Below the pieces are notes generated by a model, which worked only from the letters and a program-made list of their open reading frames with translations, searched no databases and was not told the DNA's origin. Below, piece after piece: positions 41,758 to 50,773 of a stretch of 64,000 nt of DNA. The stretch is from Pseudomonas typographi (lineage in GTDB: Bacteria > Pseudomonadota > Gammaproteobacteria > Pseudomonadales > Pseudomonadaceae): positions 1-64,000 of the forward strand of contig NZ_JAAOCA010000028.1 of the NCBI RefSeq assembly GCF_014694385.1. The letters run 5' to 3'. Position numbers and translations under genes: made by a program. How positions within the stretch are numbered: position 1 is the stretch's first letter; each line of letters opens with the position of its first letter.

Positions 41758-43239
41758 TTACTCGAACCAATGGGCTCGGGCGGCCATGATCAACTTGCCG
41801 GCACGATCTTGGTCGATGCCGCCGATGTCGAGCAGGTCGTCGATCGACTGCTCGGCCAGGTCTTCGCGGTTTACGACGCCGCGTACCGCCAGTTCCATCG
41901 CCAGTTCCTTGTCCATGCCCTCTAGCGAGAGCAGGTCTTCTGCCGGATGGGCATCTGCCAGCTTTTCTTCGGAAGCGATGGCCGCAGTCAACAAACGATC
42001 CTTGGCGCGGGCGCGCAGCTCATTGACGATATCCTCGTCGAAGCCATCGATGTTGAGCATTTCTTCCAGAGGAACGTAGGCAATCTCTTCCAGGCTGGTG
42101 AAACCTTCGTCTACCAGTACCTGGGCCAGGTCTTCGTCGACTTCCAACTCGTTGACGAAATTGCGCAGGATATCGCCTGTCTCGGCCTGCTGCTTGGCCT
42201 GGATGTCCGACTCGGTCATCACGTTCAGCGTCCAGCCGGTCAGTTGGCTGGCCAACCGCACGTTCTGCCCGCCCCGGCCGATGGCCTGGGCAAGGTTATC
42301 AGCCGCGACGGCGATATCCATCGCGTGGGCGTCCTCATCCACGATAATCGCTGCGACTTCCGCCGGCGACATGGCATTGATAACGAACTGCGCCGGGTTC
42401 TCGTCCCACAGCACGATATCCACCCGCTCGCCGCCCAATTCGCCAGACACCGCTTGTACCCGCGAACCGCGCATGCCGATGCAGGCACCCTGCGGGTCGA
42501 TGCGCTTGTCCTTGGAACGCACGGCAATCTTGGCACGCGAACCCGGGTCTCGAGAAGCTGCCATGACCTCGATCAGGCCCTCGGCGATTTCCGGTACCTC
42601 GATGCGGAACAACTCGATGAGCATCTGCGGCGCCGTACGCGACAGGATCAACTGCGGGCCGCGGTTCTCGCTGCGAATTTCCTTGAGCAGCGCGCGAACC
42701 CGCACACCCACGCGGAAAGTCTCACGGGAAATGATGTCTTCGCGGGCCAACAGCGCCTCGGCGTTGTTGCCCAGGTCGACGATAACATTGTCGCGTGTCA
42801 CCTTCTTGACCGTACCGGAGATGATCTCGCCTACCTTTTCACGGTAGGCATCCACCACCTGGGCACGCTCGGCCTCGCGAACCTTCTGCACAATGACCTG
42901 TTTGGCGGTCTGCGCGGCAATACGACCAAACTCGATCGATTCTATTTTTTCTTCGATCACTTCACCGGCGACGGCGCCAGGCTTACGCGCCTGAGCCTGG
43001 TCTACGGCCAACTGGATCGCAGGGTCTTCGAAATCTTCATCTTCGACCACTGTCCAGCGCCGGAAGGTTTCGTAGTTACCCGTGTGGCGGTTGATTTCAA
43101 CACGCAGGTCGACTTCATCTTCGAACCGCTTCTTGGTCGCGGTTGCTAGCGCAATTTCCAGCGCCTCGAAGATAACGCCCGCCGGTACGCCCTTTTCATT
43201 GGATACCGACTCAACAACCAGCAGTACTTCTTTACTCAT
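41758..43239 (-). CDS. nusA: NusA, transcription termination/antitermination factor
   Basis: Binds RNA polymerase and controls pausing, rho-independent termination and rRNA antitermination. 493 residues. Layout: N-terminal polymerase-binding domain, S1 (~135-200), two KH domains (CIGMRGSRVQAV and GRGGQNVRLA) and two C-terminal acidic HhH repeats (LVDEGFTSLEEIAYVP and LAVRGVVNREDLAEQS). The ATG at 43239 is preferred over one 13 codons upstream. It lies between rimP and infB. Confidence 0.98.
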   Translation of the reverse strand: MSKEVLLVVESVSNEKGVPAGVIFEALEIALATATKKRFEDEVDLRVEINRHTGNYETFRRWTVVEDEDFEDPAIQLAVDQAQARKPGAVAGEVIEEKIESIEFGRIAAQTAKQVIVQKVREAERAQVVDAYREKVGEIISGTVKKVTRDNVIVDLGNNAEALLAREDIISRETFRVGVRVRALLKEIRSENRGPQLILSRTAPQMLIELFRIEVPEIAEGLIEVMAASRDPGSRAKIAVRSKDKRIDPQGACIGMRGSRVQAVSGELGGERVDIVLWDENPAQFVINAMSPAEVAAIIVDEDAHAMDIAVAADNLAQAIGRGGQNVRLASQLTGWTLNVMTESDIQAKQQAETGDILRNFVNELEVDEDLAQVLVDEGFTSLEEIAYVPLEEMLNIDGFDEDIVNELRARAKDRLLTAAIASEEKLADAHPAEDLLSLEGMDKELAMELAVRGVVNREDLAEQSIDDLLDIGGIDQDRAGKLIMAARAHWFE

Positions 43240-43302
43240 CGTACGCCTCGCCTTTCGCAAGCCTTTTAGGATCCGCACACAAAGCGCGGAACCCGAAACG
43301 TC

Positions 43303-43761
43303 TTAGTCAAACCGTGGAATGATGTTGGCCTTGTCAATCGAATCGACCGGCAACAGGAACTCATGGTTATCGACTTGGACCACGACATCCTGTTCCTCCA
43401 CACCGCGGAGCAGGCCCTGGAAATTGCGCCGGCCGTCAAAGGGGCTGCGCAATTTGATTTTTACGTGTTCACCTACATGGGCGGCAAACTGCTCAAGCGT
43501 GAACAGCGGCCGATCCATGCCAGGGGAGGAGACTTCGAGGGTGTATTCGACGCTGATCGGGTCTTCGACATCGAGTACACCGCTAACCTGGCGGCTGACG
43601 ACTTCGCAATCGTCGACGCCAATGCCGGTGTCTTTGTCGATAAAAACCCGTAACAACGTATGGCGGCCTTGGGAAACGTATTCGATCCCCCAGCATTGAT
43701 AGCCAAGCGCTTCAACCACCGGGGCCAGCAAGGCCTGCAACTGTTCTAGCTTGCTCGACAC
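43303..43761 (-). CDS. rimP: RimP, ribosome maturation factor
   Basis: Assists 30S assembly. 152 residues from a GTG start at 43761 (VSSKLEQLQALL), preceded by a strong purine-rich site (GAGGGGG). A frame extension to 43812 would give 169 residues and is less likely. Signature segments are the central VEDPISVEYTLEVSSPGMDRPL and the C-terminal IDKANIIPRFD. It is the first protein gene of the operon and has a terminator-like hairpin in its leader. Confidence 0.96.
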   Translation of the reverse strand: MSSKLEQLQALLAPVVEALGYQCWGIEYVSQGRHTLLRVFIDKDTGIGVDDCEVVSRQVSGVLDVEDPISVEYTLEVSSPGMDRPLFTLEQFAAHVGEHVKIKLRSPFDGRRNFQGLLRGVEEQDVVVQVDNHEFLLPVDSIDKANIIPRFD

Positions 43762-43788
43762 CTGAACCCCCTCGTGCATGCTGTGCAA

Positions 43789-43812
43789 ATAAAAAATGGG
43801 CGAAACGCCCAT
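43789..43812 (-). terminator. Terminator-like attenuator in the rimP leader
   Basis: A perfect 7-bp stem (ATGGGCG 43796-43802, CGCCCAT 43806-43812) with AAA loop. On the minus strand it is followed by a run of six Ts (As at 43791-43796). It lies only about 28 bp before the rimP GTG and its ribosome site, so it is placed to attenuate transcription into rimP-nusA-infB. Confidence 0.7.
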
Positions 43813-43860
43813 CCTGGAAACACCCTGGTTACAAGCGGCGTCAAGAACTGATCAGCTAAC

Positions 43861-43881
43861 AAAAAGCCCCTGAGCAGGGGC
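43861..43881 (-). terminator. Terminator after tRNA-fMet
   Basis: A 7-bp stem (GCCCCTG 43866-43872, CAGGGGC 43875-43881) with a 2-nt loop and five As on its left, which are Ts in the minus direction. It directly follows the tRNA 3' end (8 bp) and would end the tRNA transcript, with some readthrough to rimP. Confidence 0.75.
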
Positions 43882-43888
43882 CTAAAAC

Positions 43889-43965
<77 letters not shown>

Positions 43966-43981
43966 ACAAAGCTGGGCCGAA

Positions 43982-44010
43982 AGTATACGACCGAACCCTT
44001 CAAGGGTCAA
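43982..44010 (-). promoter_or_regulatory. Promoter of tRNA-fMet and the rimP operon
   Basis: On the minus strand: -35 TTGACC at 44005-44010, a 17-bp spacer, and -10 TATACT at 43982-43987, 16 bp upstream of the tRNA 5' end. It lies downstream of the tRNA-Leu terminator, so the initiator tRNA has its own start. Confidence 0.8.
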
Positions 44011-44025
44011 TCGAGCCTCCAGCGA

Positions 44026-44051
44026 CAAAAAAGCCCGCTACAAAGCGGGCT
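44026..44051 (-). terminator. Terminator after tRNA-Leu
   Basis: A perfect 8-bp stem (AGCCCGCT 44032-44039, AGCGGGCT 44044-44051) with an ACAA loop and A-tract on its left (Ts on the minus strand). It closes the secG/tRNA-Leu transcript 12 bp after the tRNA. Confidence 0.85.
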
Positions 44052-44062
44052 CCTCTGATAAT

Positions 44063-44148
44063 TGGTACCGAGAAGGGGACTCGAACCCCTACACCCTATG
44101 GGCACAACCACCTCAAGGTTGCGTGTCTACCAATTCCACCACCTCGGC
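44063..44148 (-). tRNA. tRNA-Leu (GAG)
   Basis: 86 nt, class II, with a long variable arm. Acceptor stem GCCGAGG / CTTCGGT-like, encoded CCA at 44063-44065. The anticodon in the loop CTTGAGG is GAG. The T-loop is GTTCGAGTC. It starts 20 bp after the secG stop without an evident promoter of its own, so it is probably cut from the secG mRNA. Confidence 0.96.
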
Positions 44149-44168
44149 AAAACTACTTCGAAACCCGG

Positions 44169-44555
44169 TTACTTCTGCTCAGGAGCGGCGGGGACATCAG
44201 CCGGGGCTGCATCACCTTTTTGCTCCTGAAGCACTGGTACATCATCTGAAGCAGGCTTCTGCTGAGGTACCTCGATTGCAGCGGGTTGTTGCGGTAACCC
44301 TACTTGATTAAGCTCATGAGCTTTCTCTTTAGCAAAGTAACCTAAACCCAAGCTGGTCAAGAAGAAACAGGCGGCCAGTATAGCAGTAACCTTACTCAAA
44401 AAGGTAGCGGAACCTTGGCTTCCGAACACAGTATTTGAAGCGCCTGCGCCGAAAGATGCACCCGCTTCCGCACCCTTACCCTGCTGCAACAGCACAAGGA
44501 CAACTACGCCCAAAGCTGCAAGCAGATGAAACACAACTACGACTGTTTCCAGCAT
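44169..44555 (-). CDS. secG: SecG, preprotein translocase subunit
   Basis: Small inner-membrane subunit of SecYEG. 128 residues. Two transmembrane segments (~3-22, LETVVVVFHLLAALGVVVLVLLQ; ~53-72) flank the conserved cytoplasmic loop QQGKGAEAGASFGAGASNTVFG. The C-terminal ~50 residues are a Pro/Glu/Ala/Gln-rich extension, longer than in E. coli. The ATG at 44555 starts the first membrane helix. It follows tpiA closely, its start lying 5 bp after the tpiA stop, and runs into tRNA-Leu. Confidence 0.96.
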   Translation of the reverse strand: MLETVVVVFHLLAALGVVVLVLLQQGKGAEAGASFGAGASNTVFGSQGSATFLSKVTAILAACFFLTSLGLGYFAKEKAHELNQVGLPQQPAAIEVPQQKPASDDVPVLQEQKGDAAPADVPAAPEQK

Positions 44556-44559
44556 TTTG

Positions 44560-45315
44560 TCAGTTTCCCGCGGCGCGACAAATCGCACCGAAATCATCTG
44601 CATTCAGGGAGGCACCACCAATCAGCCCCCCATCGATGTCCGGCATGTTGAACAGCTCGGCTGCATTCGCCGCCTTTACACTGCCGCCGTAAAGAAGCCG
44701 CACGTTTTGCGCGACCTCTGCATTCTTGGCCGCCAGTTGGGCCCGGATGGCTGCGTGAACCTCCTGTGCCTGCGCTGGCGATGCCGTGAGCCCCGTACCG
44801 ATAGCCCAAACCGGCTCGTACGCGACCACCGCCTTGTGGAACACCTCGATACCCAGGGCATCGACGATACTGTTCAACTGCCTGGCGACCACCCCTAGGG
44901 TGTTGCCCGCCTCACGCTCGGCAAGGGTTTCCCCTACGCAAAGCACCGGCACCAGCCCAACCTGCTGTGCGGCCGCGAACTTGAGGCATAGCTCCTCATC
45001 GCTCTCGCCCAGCACTTGGCGGCGCTCCGAATGCCCGACCAAGGCCAGCGTACAACCGGCATCGGCCAACTGGCTGGCGGCAATTTCGCCGGTCAGGGGG
45101 CCTTGCTCGGCCTGGCGCGCCACGTTCTGCGCCCCTACCGAAATGGCGGTGCCATTCAGGGCCTCGACCACCTGACCAATGTATAAACTGGGTGGAAACA
45201 CCGCAACATCGACATTGGTTGGGAAATCAAAGGCTTTCAACGACCGAGTCAGCTCAGCGACGCTAGCGCCGGTACCGTGCATTTTCCAGTTACCCGCTAC
45301 CATCTTACGACGCAT
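44560..45315 (-). CDS. tpiA: TpiA, triosephosphate isomerase
   Basis: Interconverts dihydroxyacetone phosphate and glyceraldehyde-3-phosphate. 251 residues, standard TIM barrel. Catalytic residues are Lys in AGNWKMHG (Lys11), His in VGHSERRQ, and Glu in AYEPVWAIGTG. The phosphate-binding YGGSVK is near the C-terminus. It lies between glmM and secG. Confidence 0.98.
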   Translation of the reverse strand: MRRKMVAGNWKMHGTGASVAELTRSLKAFDFPTNVDVAVFPPSLYIGQVVEALNGTAISVGAQNVARQAEQGPLTGEIAASQLADAGCTLALVGHSERRQVLGESDEELCLKFAAAQQVGLVPVLCVGETLAEREAGNTLGVVARQLNSIVDALGIEVFHKAVVAYEPVWAIGTGLTASPAQAQEVHAAIRAQLAAKNAEVAQNVRLLYGGSVKAANAAELFNMPDIDGGLIGGASLNADDFGAICRAAGN

Positions 45316-45381
45316 GCTGTACCTCGTCGGTCAAAGTGGGCGCAGATGTTACCCAAGGTTGATATAGCTGGCAAGCCAAAA

Positions 45382-46722
45382 TCACGCGCACACCTCGCCG
45401 ACCAACTTTGCCAGCTCTTCGGCATAACGGCGCACCTGCAGTTCTTCATCGCCTTCAACCATTACCCGCACCAAGGGCTCTGTGCCCGACTTGCGCAACA
45501 GCACGCGGCCGCGGCCCTTCATGGCGGTGGTGACCCGCTCGCAGGCCTGGGTCACCTCAGGGTCTTGCACCGGATCGCCCCCTGAACCGTTAAAGTGCAC
45601 ATTGATCAACACCTGTGGGCATTTACGCAGCCCATGGCGCGCCTGTGCCAGGGTTTCCCCGCGGCGCTTGAGCGCCAGCAACACCTGCAGCGCGGCAATG
45701 ATCGCATCACCCGTGGTGGTATGCTGGGCACAAACGATGTGCCCGGAGTTCTCGCCGCCCAAGTGCCATTCACGCTCGAGCATTTCGGCGATCACATAGC
45801 GGTCACCTACTTTGGCACGGGTAAAAGGAATCTGCAGCTCTTCCAAGGCCAGTTCCAGGCCCAGGTTGCTCATCAGGGTGCCGACCACGCCCCCCCGAAG
45901 CTTGCCCCGGTCCTGCAGGTCGCGGGCAATGATGAACAAGAGTTCGTCACCGTCCACGATCGCCCCGGTATGATCGACCATCAGTACCCGGTCGCCATCG
46001 CCGTCGAACGCGATGCCCAGGTCGGCATGCCCCACGAGCACGGCCGCTTGCAAGGCTTCCATGTGCGTGGAGCCGCAATTCTCATTGATGTTCAGGCCAT
46101 CGGGCGCGGCACTGAGCACCGTGACCTGGGCGCCCAATTCACGTAATACGTTCGGCGCCACCTTGTAGGTCGCACCATGGGCGCAATCGATCACCACCTT
46201 GAGGCCGGCGAAATCGGTCGTGGTCGGCACGCTGCTCTTGCAGAATTCGATATAGCGGCCGGCAGCGTCGTTGATTCGCGACACTTTGCCCAGCTTCGCA
46301 GACTCAACCACCGTCATGGGCTGGTCCATCAGCTCTTCGATCATCAGTTCGAGCTCGTCGGGCAACTTGGTACCCTGCCCCGAGAAGAACTTGATGCCAT
46401 TGTCGTCGTGCGGGTTGTGCGAGGCACTGATCACAATGCCCGCCTCGGCATGGAAAGTTCGTGTGAGGTAGGCGATCGCCGGCGTGGGCATCGGGCCCAG
46501 CAACATCACATCGGCACCTGCCGCCGAAAGCCCCGCTTCCAGCGCCGACTCGAACATGTAGCCGGAAATCCGGGTGTCTTTACCTACCAATACCCGGCAA
46601 GCACCCATCTTGCGAAATGCCATGCCTGCCGCCCACCCCAACTTGAGCATGAAGTCTGGAGTAATGGGGTATTCTCCTACACGGCCCCGGATACCGTCGG
46701 TGCCAAAATACTTTCTGCTCAT
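45382..46722 (-). CDS. glmM: GlmM, phosphoglucosamine mutase
   Basis: Converts glucosamine-6-phosphate to glucosamine-1-phosphate for UDP-GlcNAc synthesis. 446 residues. The phosphoserine is Ser101 in ISASHNPHDDNG; the metal loop is DGDGDR; the C-terminal phosphate-binding loop is RKSGTEPLVRVM. The frame stays open to 47163, but the family start is MSRKYFGTDG at 46722. It follows folP by 17 bp, the conserved folP-glmM pair. Confidence 0.97.
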   Translation of the reverse strand: MSRKYFGTDGIRGRVGEYPITPDFMLKLGWAAGMAFRKMGACRVLVGKDTRISGYMFESALEAGLSAAGADVMLLGPMPTPAIAYLTRTFHAEAGIVISASHNPHDDNGIKFFSGQGTKLPDELELMIEELMDQPMTVVESAKLGKVSRINDAAGRYIEFCKSSVPTTTDFAGLKVVIDCAHGATYKVAPNVLRELGAQVTVLSAAPDGLNINENCGSTHMEALQAAVLVGHADLGIAFDGDGDRVLMVDHTGAIVDGDELLFIIARDLQDRGKLRGGVVGTLMSNLGLELALEELQIPFTRAKVGDRYVIAEMLEREWHLGGENSGHIVCAQHTTTGDAIIAALQVLLALKRRGETLAQARHGLRKCPQVLINVHFNGSGGDPVQDPEVTQACERVTTAMKGRGRVLLRKSGTEPLVRVMVEGDEELQVRRYAEELAKLVGEVCA

Positions 46723-46739
46723 ACGCACTCCAGAAGTTC

Positions 46740-47591
46740 TTATTCGGCCGCTTCCACGGCTTCGAGCATGCGCACCACATCCATGGTCTGCGCCACGTCG
46801 TGCACACGCAATATACGCGCCCCCTTGACCTGCGCCAGGGCAGCCAGGGCCAGGCTTCCAAACAGCCGTTCGCCTACCGGCTTGCCAAGGGCCAAGCCCA
46901 CGATGCTCTTGCGCGAAACACCGACCAACAAGGGCCTGCCCAATTCGAACAATGCGGGCATGTGCTTGAACAAGCTCAAATTGTGCGCATGGGTTTTGGC
47001 AAAGCCGAAACCAGGGTCCAGCACAATATGCGAAGCGTCGATACCCGCGGCTTGGCAGGCGCGTAGGCGCTCGGCGAGAAACTCGCTCACCTGCGCTACC
47101 ACGTTGTGGTAGTGGGGTGCCTCCTGCATGTTCCCAGGCTCGCCAACCATGTGCATCAAGCACACCGGCAACCCGGTGGCCGCCGCCGCTTCGAGGGCAC
47201 CCTCGCGCCGTAGGGAGCGCACATCGTTGATCAAGCCCGCGCCGAGCCGCGCCACTTCTCGCATTACCTGGGGCGTGGAGGTGTCTACGGAAACCACCAC
47301 GTCCAATTCGCGAGTAATGACTTCGACCACCGGCGCCACCCGTTCCAATTCTTCGCCGGGGGCGACCGGCGCAGCACCGGGGCGAGTCGACTCGCCGCCG
47401 ATATCGACCAGGGTCGCGCCGGCTGCCACCATCGCTTGGGCGTGGCGTAACGCTTGCTTGATGGATATGAAGCGCCCGCCGTCGGAGAAGGAGTCAGGGG
47501 TTACGTTGAGGATACCCATGACATGGGTACGGCTCAAATCAAGAACCCGGTTGCCGCAAGGCAACCGGGTTGGGTACAACGCTGGCATCAT
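46740..47591 (-). CDS. folP: FolP, dihydropteroate synthase
   Basis: Joins dihydropterin pyrophosphate and p-aminobenzoate; the target of sulfonamides. 283 residues. Signatures are MGILNVTPDSFSDGG (~25-39), VDIGGESTRPGA with the pABA/sulfa loop, and the C-terminal RVHDV. Two adjacent ATG codons (47591 and 47588) could start it. It lies 8 bp after ftsH and before glmM. Its substrate comes from FolK, encoded at 23383. Confidence 0.97.
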   Translation of the reverse strand: MMPALYPTRLPCGNRVLDLSRTHVMGILNVTPDSFSDGGRFISIKQALRHAQAMVAAGATLVDIGGESTRPGAAPVAPGEELERVAPVVEVITRELDVVVSVDTSTPQVMREVARLGAGLINDVRSLRREGALEAAAATGLPVCLMHMVGEPGNMQEAPHYHNVVAQVSEFLAERLRACQAAGIDASHIVLDPGFGFAKTHAHNLSLFKHMPALFELGRPLLVGVSRKSIVGLALGKPVGERLFGSLALAALAQVKGARILRVHDVAQTMDVVRMLEAVEAAE

Positions 47592-47599
47592 GTAAAGCC

Positions 47600-49507
47600 T
47601 TAGACTTGTGCCGCAGGGCCACCAATGGGCTTCTGCGGGCGCTCATCGCGCGGCTCGGGCGTACCGGTAGGCCCACCCGAGCCGCCCCAGTCGCGCGGTT
47701 CGCGGATAGTTCGGCCGGCCATGATATCGTCAATTTGGTCGGCATCGATGGTTTCGTACTTCATCAATGCGTCGGCCATGGCTTCCAGCTTGTCGCGGTT
47801 ATCGGTCAGGATCTGCTTGGCCGTGGCATAGCAGTGGTCGATGATACTGCGCACCTCGCTGTCGATCAGCTTGGCGGTTTCACCGGAAACATTGGCGTTC
47901 TGTGAACCGCCCCCGCGGCCAAGGAACACCTCGCCTTCTTCCTCGGCATACATCAACGGGCCCAGCTTCTCCGAAAGGCCCCACTTGGTGACCATGTTCC
48001 TGGCCAACTGGCTAGCGCGCATGATGTCGTTGGACGCGCCAGTGGTGACGCCGTCGAAGCCCAAGGTCATTTCTTCAGCGATCCGCCCGCCGTAAAGCGA
48101 ACAGATTTGGCTGATCAACGCGCGCTTGGACAAGCTGTAGCGATCCTCTTCGGGGAGGAACATCGTCACACCCAGCGCCCGGCCTCGCGGAATGATCGAT
48201 ACCTTGTAAACAGGGTCGTGCTCGGGCACCACCCGGCCGACGATAGCATGCCCTGCCTCGTGGTAGGCGGTGTTCCGCTTTTCTTTTTCCGACATGACCA
48301 TGGTCTTGCGCTCGGCACCCATCATGATCTTGTCTTTGGCCAATTCGAATTCGCGCATTTCGACGACACGTTTACCGCCACGTGCGGCGAACAGCGAAGC
48401 TTCGTTGACCAAGTTGGCCAAGTCCGCACCGGAGAAGCCAGGAGTGCCACGGGCGATGACGCCAGGGTTGACATCGTCGCCAATCGGCACCTTGCGCATG
48501 TGCACCTTGAGGATCTGCTCGCGCCCTCGGATGTCGGGCAAGCCAACCACTACTTGGCGGTCGAAGCGGCCTGGGCGCAGCAGCGCGGGGTCGAGCACGT
48601 CAGGGCGGTTGGTGGCGGCGATCACAATGATGCCGTCGTTCATCTCGAAGCCGTCCATCTCCACCAGCAACTGGTTGAGGGTTTGCTCGCGCTCATCATG
48701 GCCACCGCCCATGCCGGCACCACGGTGGCGGCCCACCGCGTCGATTTCGTCGATGAAAATAATGCACGGGGCATGCTTTTTCGCCTGCTCGAACATATCG
48801 CGCACACGGCTGGCACCCACACCCACGAACATTTCGACGAAGTCAGAGCCGGAAATGGTGAAGAACGGCACTTTCGCCTCACCTGCAATCGCCTTGGCGA
48901 GCAAGGTTTTACCCGTACCAGGAGGGCCCACCATCAATACGCCGCGGGGGATGCGGCCGCCCAGGCGCTGGAACTTACCCGGGTCGCGTAAGAACTCGAC
49001 CAGTTCGCCGACCTCTTCCTTGGCTTCGTCGCAGCCAGCGACGTCGGCCAGGGTGGTCTTGACCTGATCTTCGGACAGCAGCCGGGCCTTGCTCTTGCCG
49101 AAACTCATCGGCCCGCCCTTGCCTCCGGCGCCTCCCTGCATTTGCCTCATGAAGAACATGAACACCGCAATGATCACCAGGATCGGGAAGCTGGCCACCA
49201 GAAGCTGGGTCCAGATACTTTGCTGCTCGGGCTGTTTGCCCTCGATCACGACGTGGTTGTCGACCAAGTCGCCGATCAGGCCGTTATCCTGGATCGCCGG
49301 GCGGATGGTCTTGAAGTTATCGCCATCGTTGCGCTTGCCGGTAATGACGTAACCGTCGACGGCCACACGCTCGATTTTGCCGTCCTTGACCTGCTGAAGG
49401 AAATCGGAGTAATTGAGGGTTTGCGGCTCGTTAGGGCTGGAGAAGTTGTTCATCACCGTTACCAAAACGGCGGCGATGATCAACCACAGGATGAGATTCT
49501 TTGCCAT
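47600..49507 (-). CDS. ftsH: FtsH, membrane AAA+ zinc metalloprotease
   Basis: Membrane-anchored hexameric protease that degrades LpxC, sigma-32 and misfolded membrane proteins. 635 residues. Transmembrane helices at ~5-24 and ~98-118 flank a periplasmic domain. The AAA domain has Walker A GPPGTGKT and Walker B IIFIDEIDAVG; the zinc site is HEAGH. The C-terminal tail is Gly/Pro-rich. The ATG at 49507 (MAKNLILW) is preferred over a TTG three codons upstream. It lies 223 bp after rlmE. Confidence 0.98.
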   Translation of the reverse strand: MAKNLILWLIIAAVLVTVMNNFSSPNEPQTLNYSDFLQQVKDGKIERVAVDGYVITGKRNDGDNFKTIRPAIQDNGLIGDLVDNHVVIEGKQPEQQSIWTQLLVASFPILVIIAVFMFFMRQMQGGAGGKGGPMSFGKSKARLLSEDQVKTTLADVAGCDEAKEEVGELVEFLRDPGKFQRLGGRIPRGVLMVGPPGTGKTLLAKAIAGEAKVPFFTISGSDFVEMFVGVGASRVRDMFEQAKKHAPCIIFIDEIDAVGRHRGAGMGGGHDEREQTLNQLLVEMDGFEMNDGIIVIAATNRPDVLDPALLRPGRFDRQVVVGLPDIRGREQILKVHMRKVPIGDDVNPGVIARGTPGFSGADLANLVNEASLFAARGGKRVVEMREFELAKDKIMMGAERKTMVMSEKEKRNTAYHEAGHAIVGRVVPEHDPVYKVSIIPRGRALGVTMFLPEEDRYSLSKRALISQICSLYGGRIAEEMTLGFDGVTTGASNDIMRASQLARNMVTKWGLSEKLGPLMYAEEEGEVFLGRGGGSQNANVSGETAKLIDSEVRSIIDHCYATAKQILTDNRDKLEAMADALMKYETIDADQIDDIMAGRTIREPRDWGGSGGPTGTPEPRDERPQKPIGGPAAQV

Positions 49508-49730
49508 ATCGTTCAATTCACTACCCTCTGGACCGCGCTACCTCTACCCAGGGGCTACGCGCTCCGCATGATAATCATCGGCCTAACTTACTACACAACC
49601 ATCACGAACAGCAGACGACGTCTGTAACGCTTTGTGAAACTTTGACTGCGTAATTATTCGCTTTGCTCAGCGGGCCGCACCATTTAAAAAAAGCTATCGA
49701 CCGGGGCTACAGGGCCCAATCGCTTGGAAA

Positions 49731-50351
49731 TCAACCTCTAAACCCCCGTGCCAGAAGGTATTGTTCACGCGAGCGATCACGCGAAGACGAGGGTTTGCGC
49801 ATTTGTACCTTATCGAACATCTGCCGAACGGTCTTCAGGTAAGTATCGAAACCCTCACCCTGAAAGATCTTGATCAGAAAATCCCCGCCCGGCTTGAGCA
49901 CCCGCCCGGCCAGGTCCAGCGCCAATTCGCAGAGGAACATGGCCTTGGGCATATCGACCGCACTCAGACCACTCATATTGGGGGCCATATCGGAAATCAC
50001 AAGGTCTACCTGCAAATCGCCCACCGCCCCGAGGATCTGCGCAAGCACCGCGTCATCGGTAAAATCCCCTTTGATGAAGGCCACGTCTGGTATGGCGTCC
50101 ATGTCGAGGATGTCCGAGGCGATCAGGCGGCCTTGGCCGCCGATCAGACGACTGGTCACCTGCGACCACCCGCCAGGGGCCGCGCCAAGGTCGATAACCG
50201 CCATCCCTGGGCGAATGAGTTTGTCCTTTTCTTGTATCTCTAGCAGCTTGTAACTGGCGCGCGAACGGTAGCCGTCCTTCTGCGCCTGTTTCACGAAGGG
50301 GTCGTTGAAATGTTCTCTGAGCCAGTTTTGGCTGGATTTGGAACGGGCCAC
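49731..50351 (-). CDS. rlmE: RlmE, 23S rRNA U2552 2'-O-methyltransferase (FtsJ/RrmJ)
   Basis: Heat-shock rRNA methyltransferase needed for late 50S assembly. 206 residues from a GTG start at 50351 (VARSKSSQNW), preceded by AGAGG. The SAM site is VIDLGAAPGGWSQV, with the catalytic Lys/Asp/Lys pattern in YKLLEI, DMAPNMSG and LIKIFQGEG. The frame remains open upstream, but the family starts here. Divergent from yhbY. Confidence 0.96.
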   Translation of the reverse strand: MARSKSSQNWLREHFNDPFVKQAQKDGYRSRASYKLLEIQEKDKLIRPGMAVIDLGAAPGGWSQVTSRLIGGQGRLIASDILDMDAIPDVAFIKGDFTDDAVLAQILGAVGDLQVDLVISDMAPNMSGLSAVDMPKAMFLCELALDLAGRVLKPGGDFLIKIFQGEGFDTYLKTVRQMFDKVQMRKPSSSRDRSREQYLLARGFRG

Positions 50352-50457
50352 AAGGCACCTCTCGGCAGGGCGGACGTCGCGATTGGCTGGGCTAAGCCCG
50401 TTGGCCTCGGGTAAAATGGCCGCCGTTTTCATACGATTTACTAAGGGTCACACAATT

Positions 50458-50766
50458 ATGCCGCTCACTCCGGAGCAGAAGAAGCAATACAAGTCCATCG
50501 GCCACCACCTCAAACCGGTGCTGATCGTGGCCGAAAATGGCTTGACCGACGGTGTCATCGCGGAGCTCGACCGTGCGCTGGGCGACCATGAGCTGATCAA
50601 GGTCAAGTTCAACATCATCGAGCGGGGCGACCGCGTCGACACCATCGAAGCCCTGTGCAAGGCCGGCAAGGCAGAGCACGTACAGACCATCGGCAAGATG
50701 GCCCTGCTGTATCGCAAGAACCCCAAGCCCAACAAACAGCTGTCGAATATTCACCGCCACCAGTAA
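50458..50766 (+). CDS. yhbY: YhbY family CRM-domain RNA-binding protein
   Basis: A 102-residue protein made of one CRM domain, associated with 50S subunit assembly. The core KSIGHHLKPVLIVAENGLTD and ELIKVKFNII and a GxxG-like loop (KAGKAEHVQTIGKMALLYR) are visible. The ATG at 50458 follows AAGGG. Divergent from rlmE with a 106-bp gap, as commonly seen in gammaproteobacteria. Confidence 0.95.
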   Translation: MPLTPEQKKQYKSIGHHLKPVLIVAENGLTDGVIAELDRALGDHELIKVKFNIIERGDRVDTIEALCKAGKAEHVQTIGKMALLYRKNPKPNKQLSNIHRHQ

Positions 50767-50773
50767 GGCGGGC

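Noticed and set aside
49508..49730. Sigma-32 promoter before ftsH
   Set aside because: I looked for CTTGAA-N13-CCCCAT on the minus strand and found no convincing pair; only an ATGATTATCAT palindrome was seen, too short to assign.
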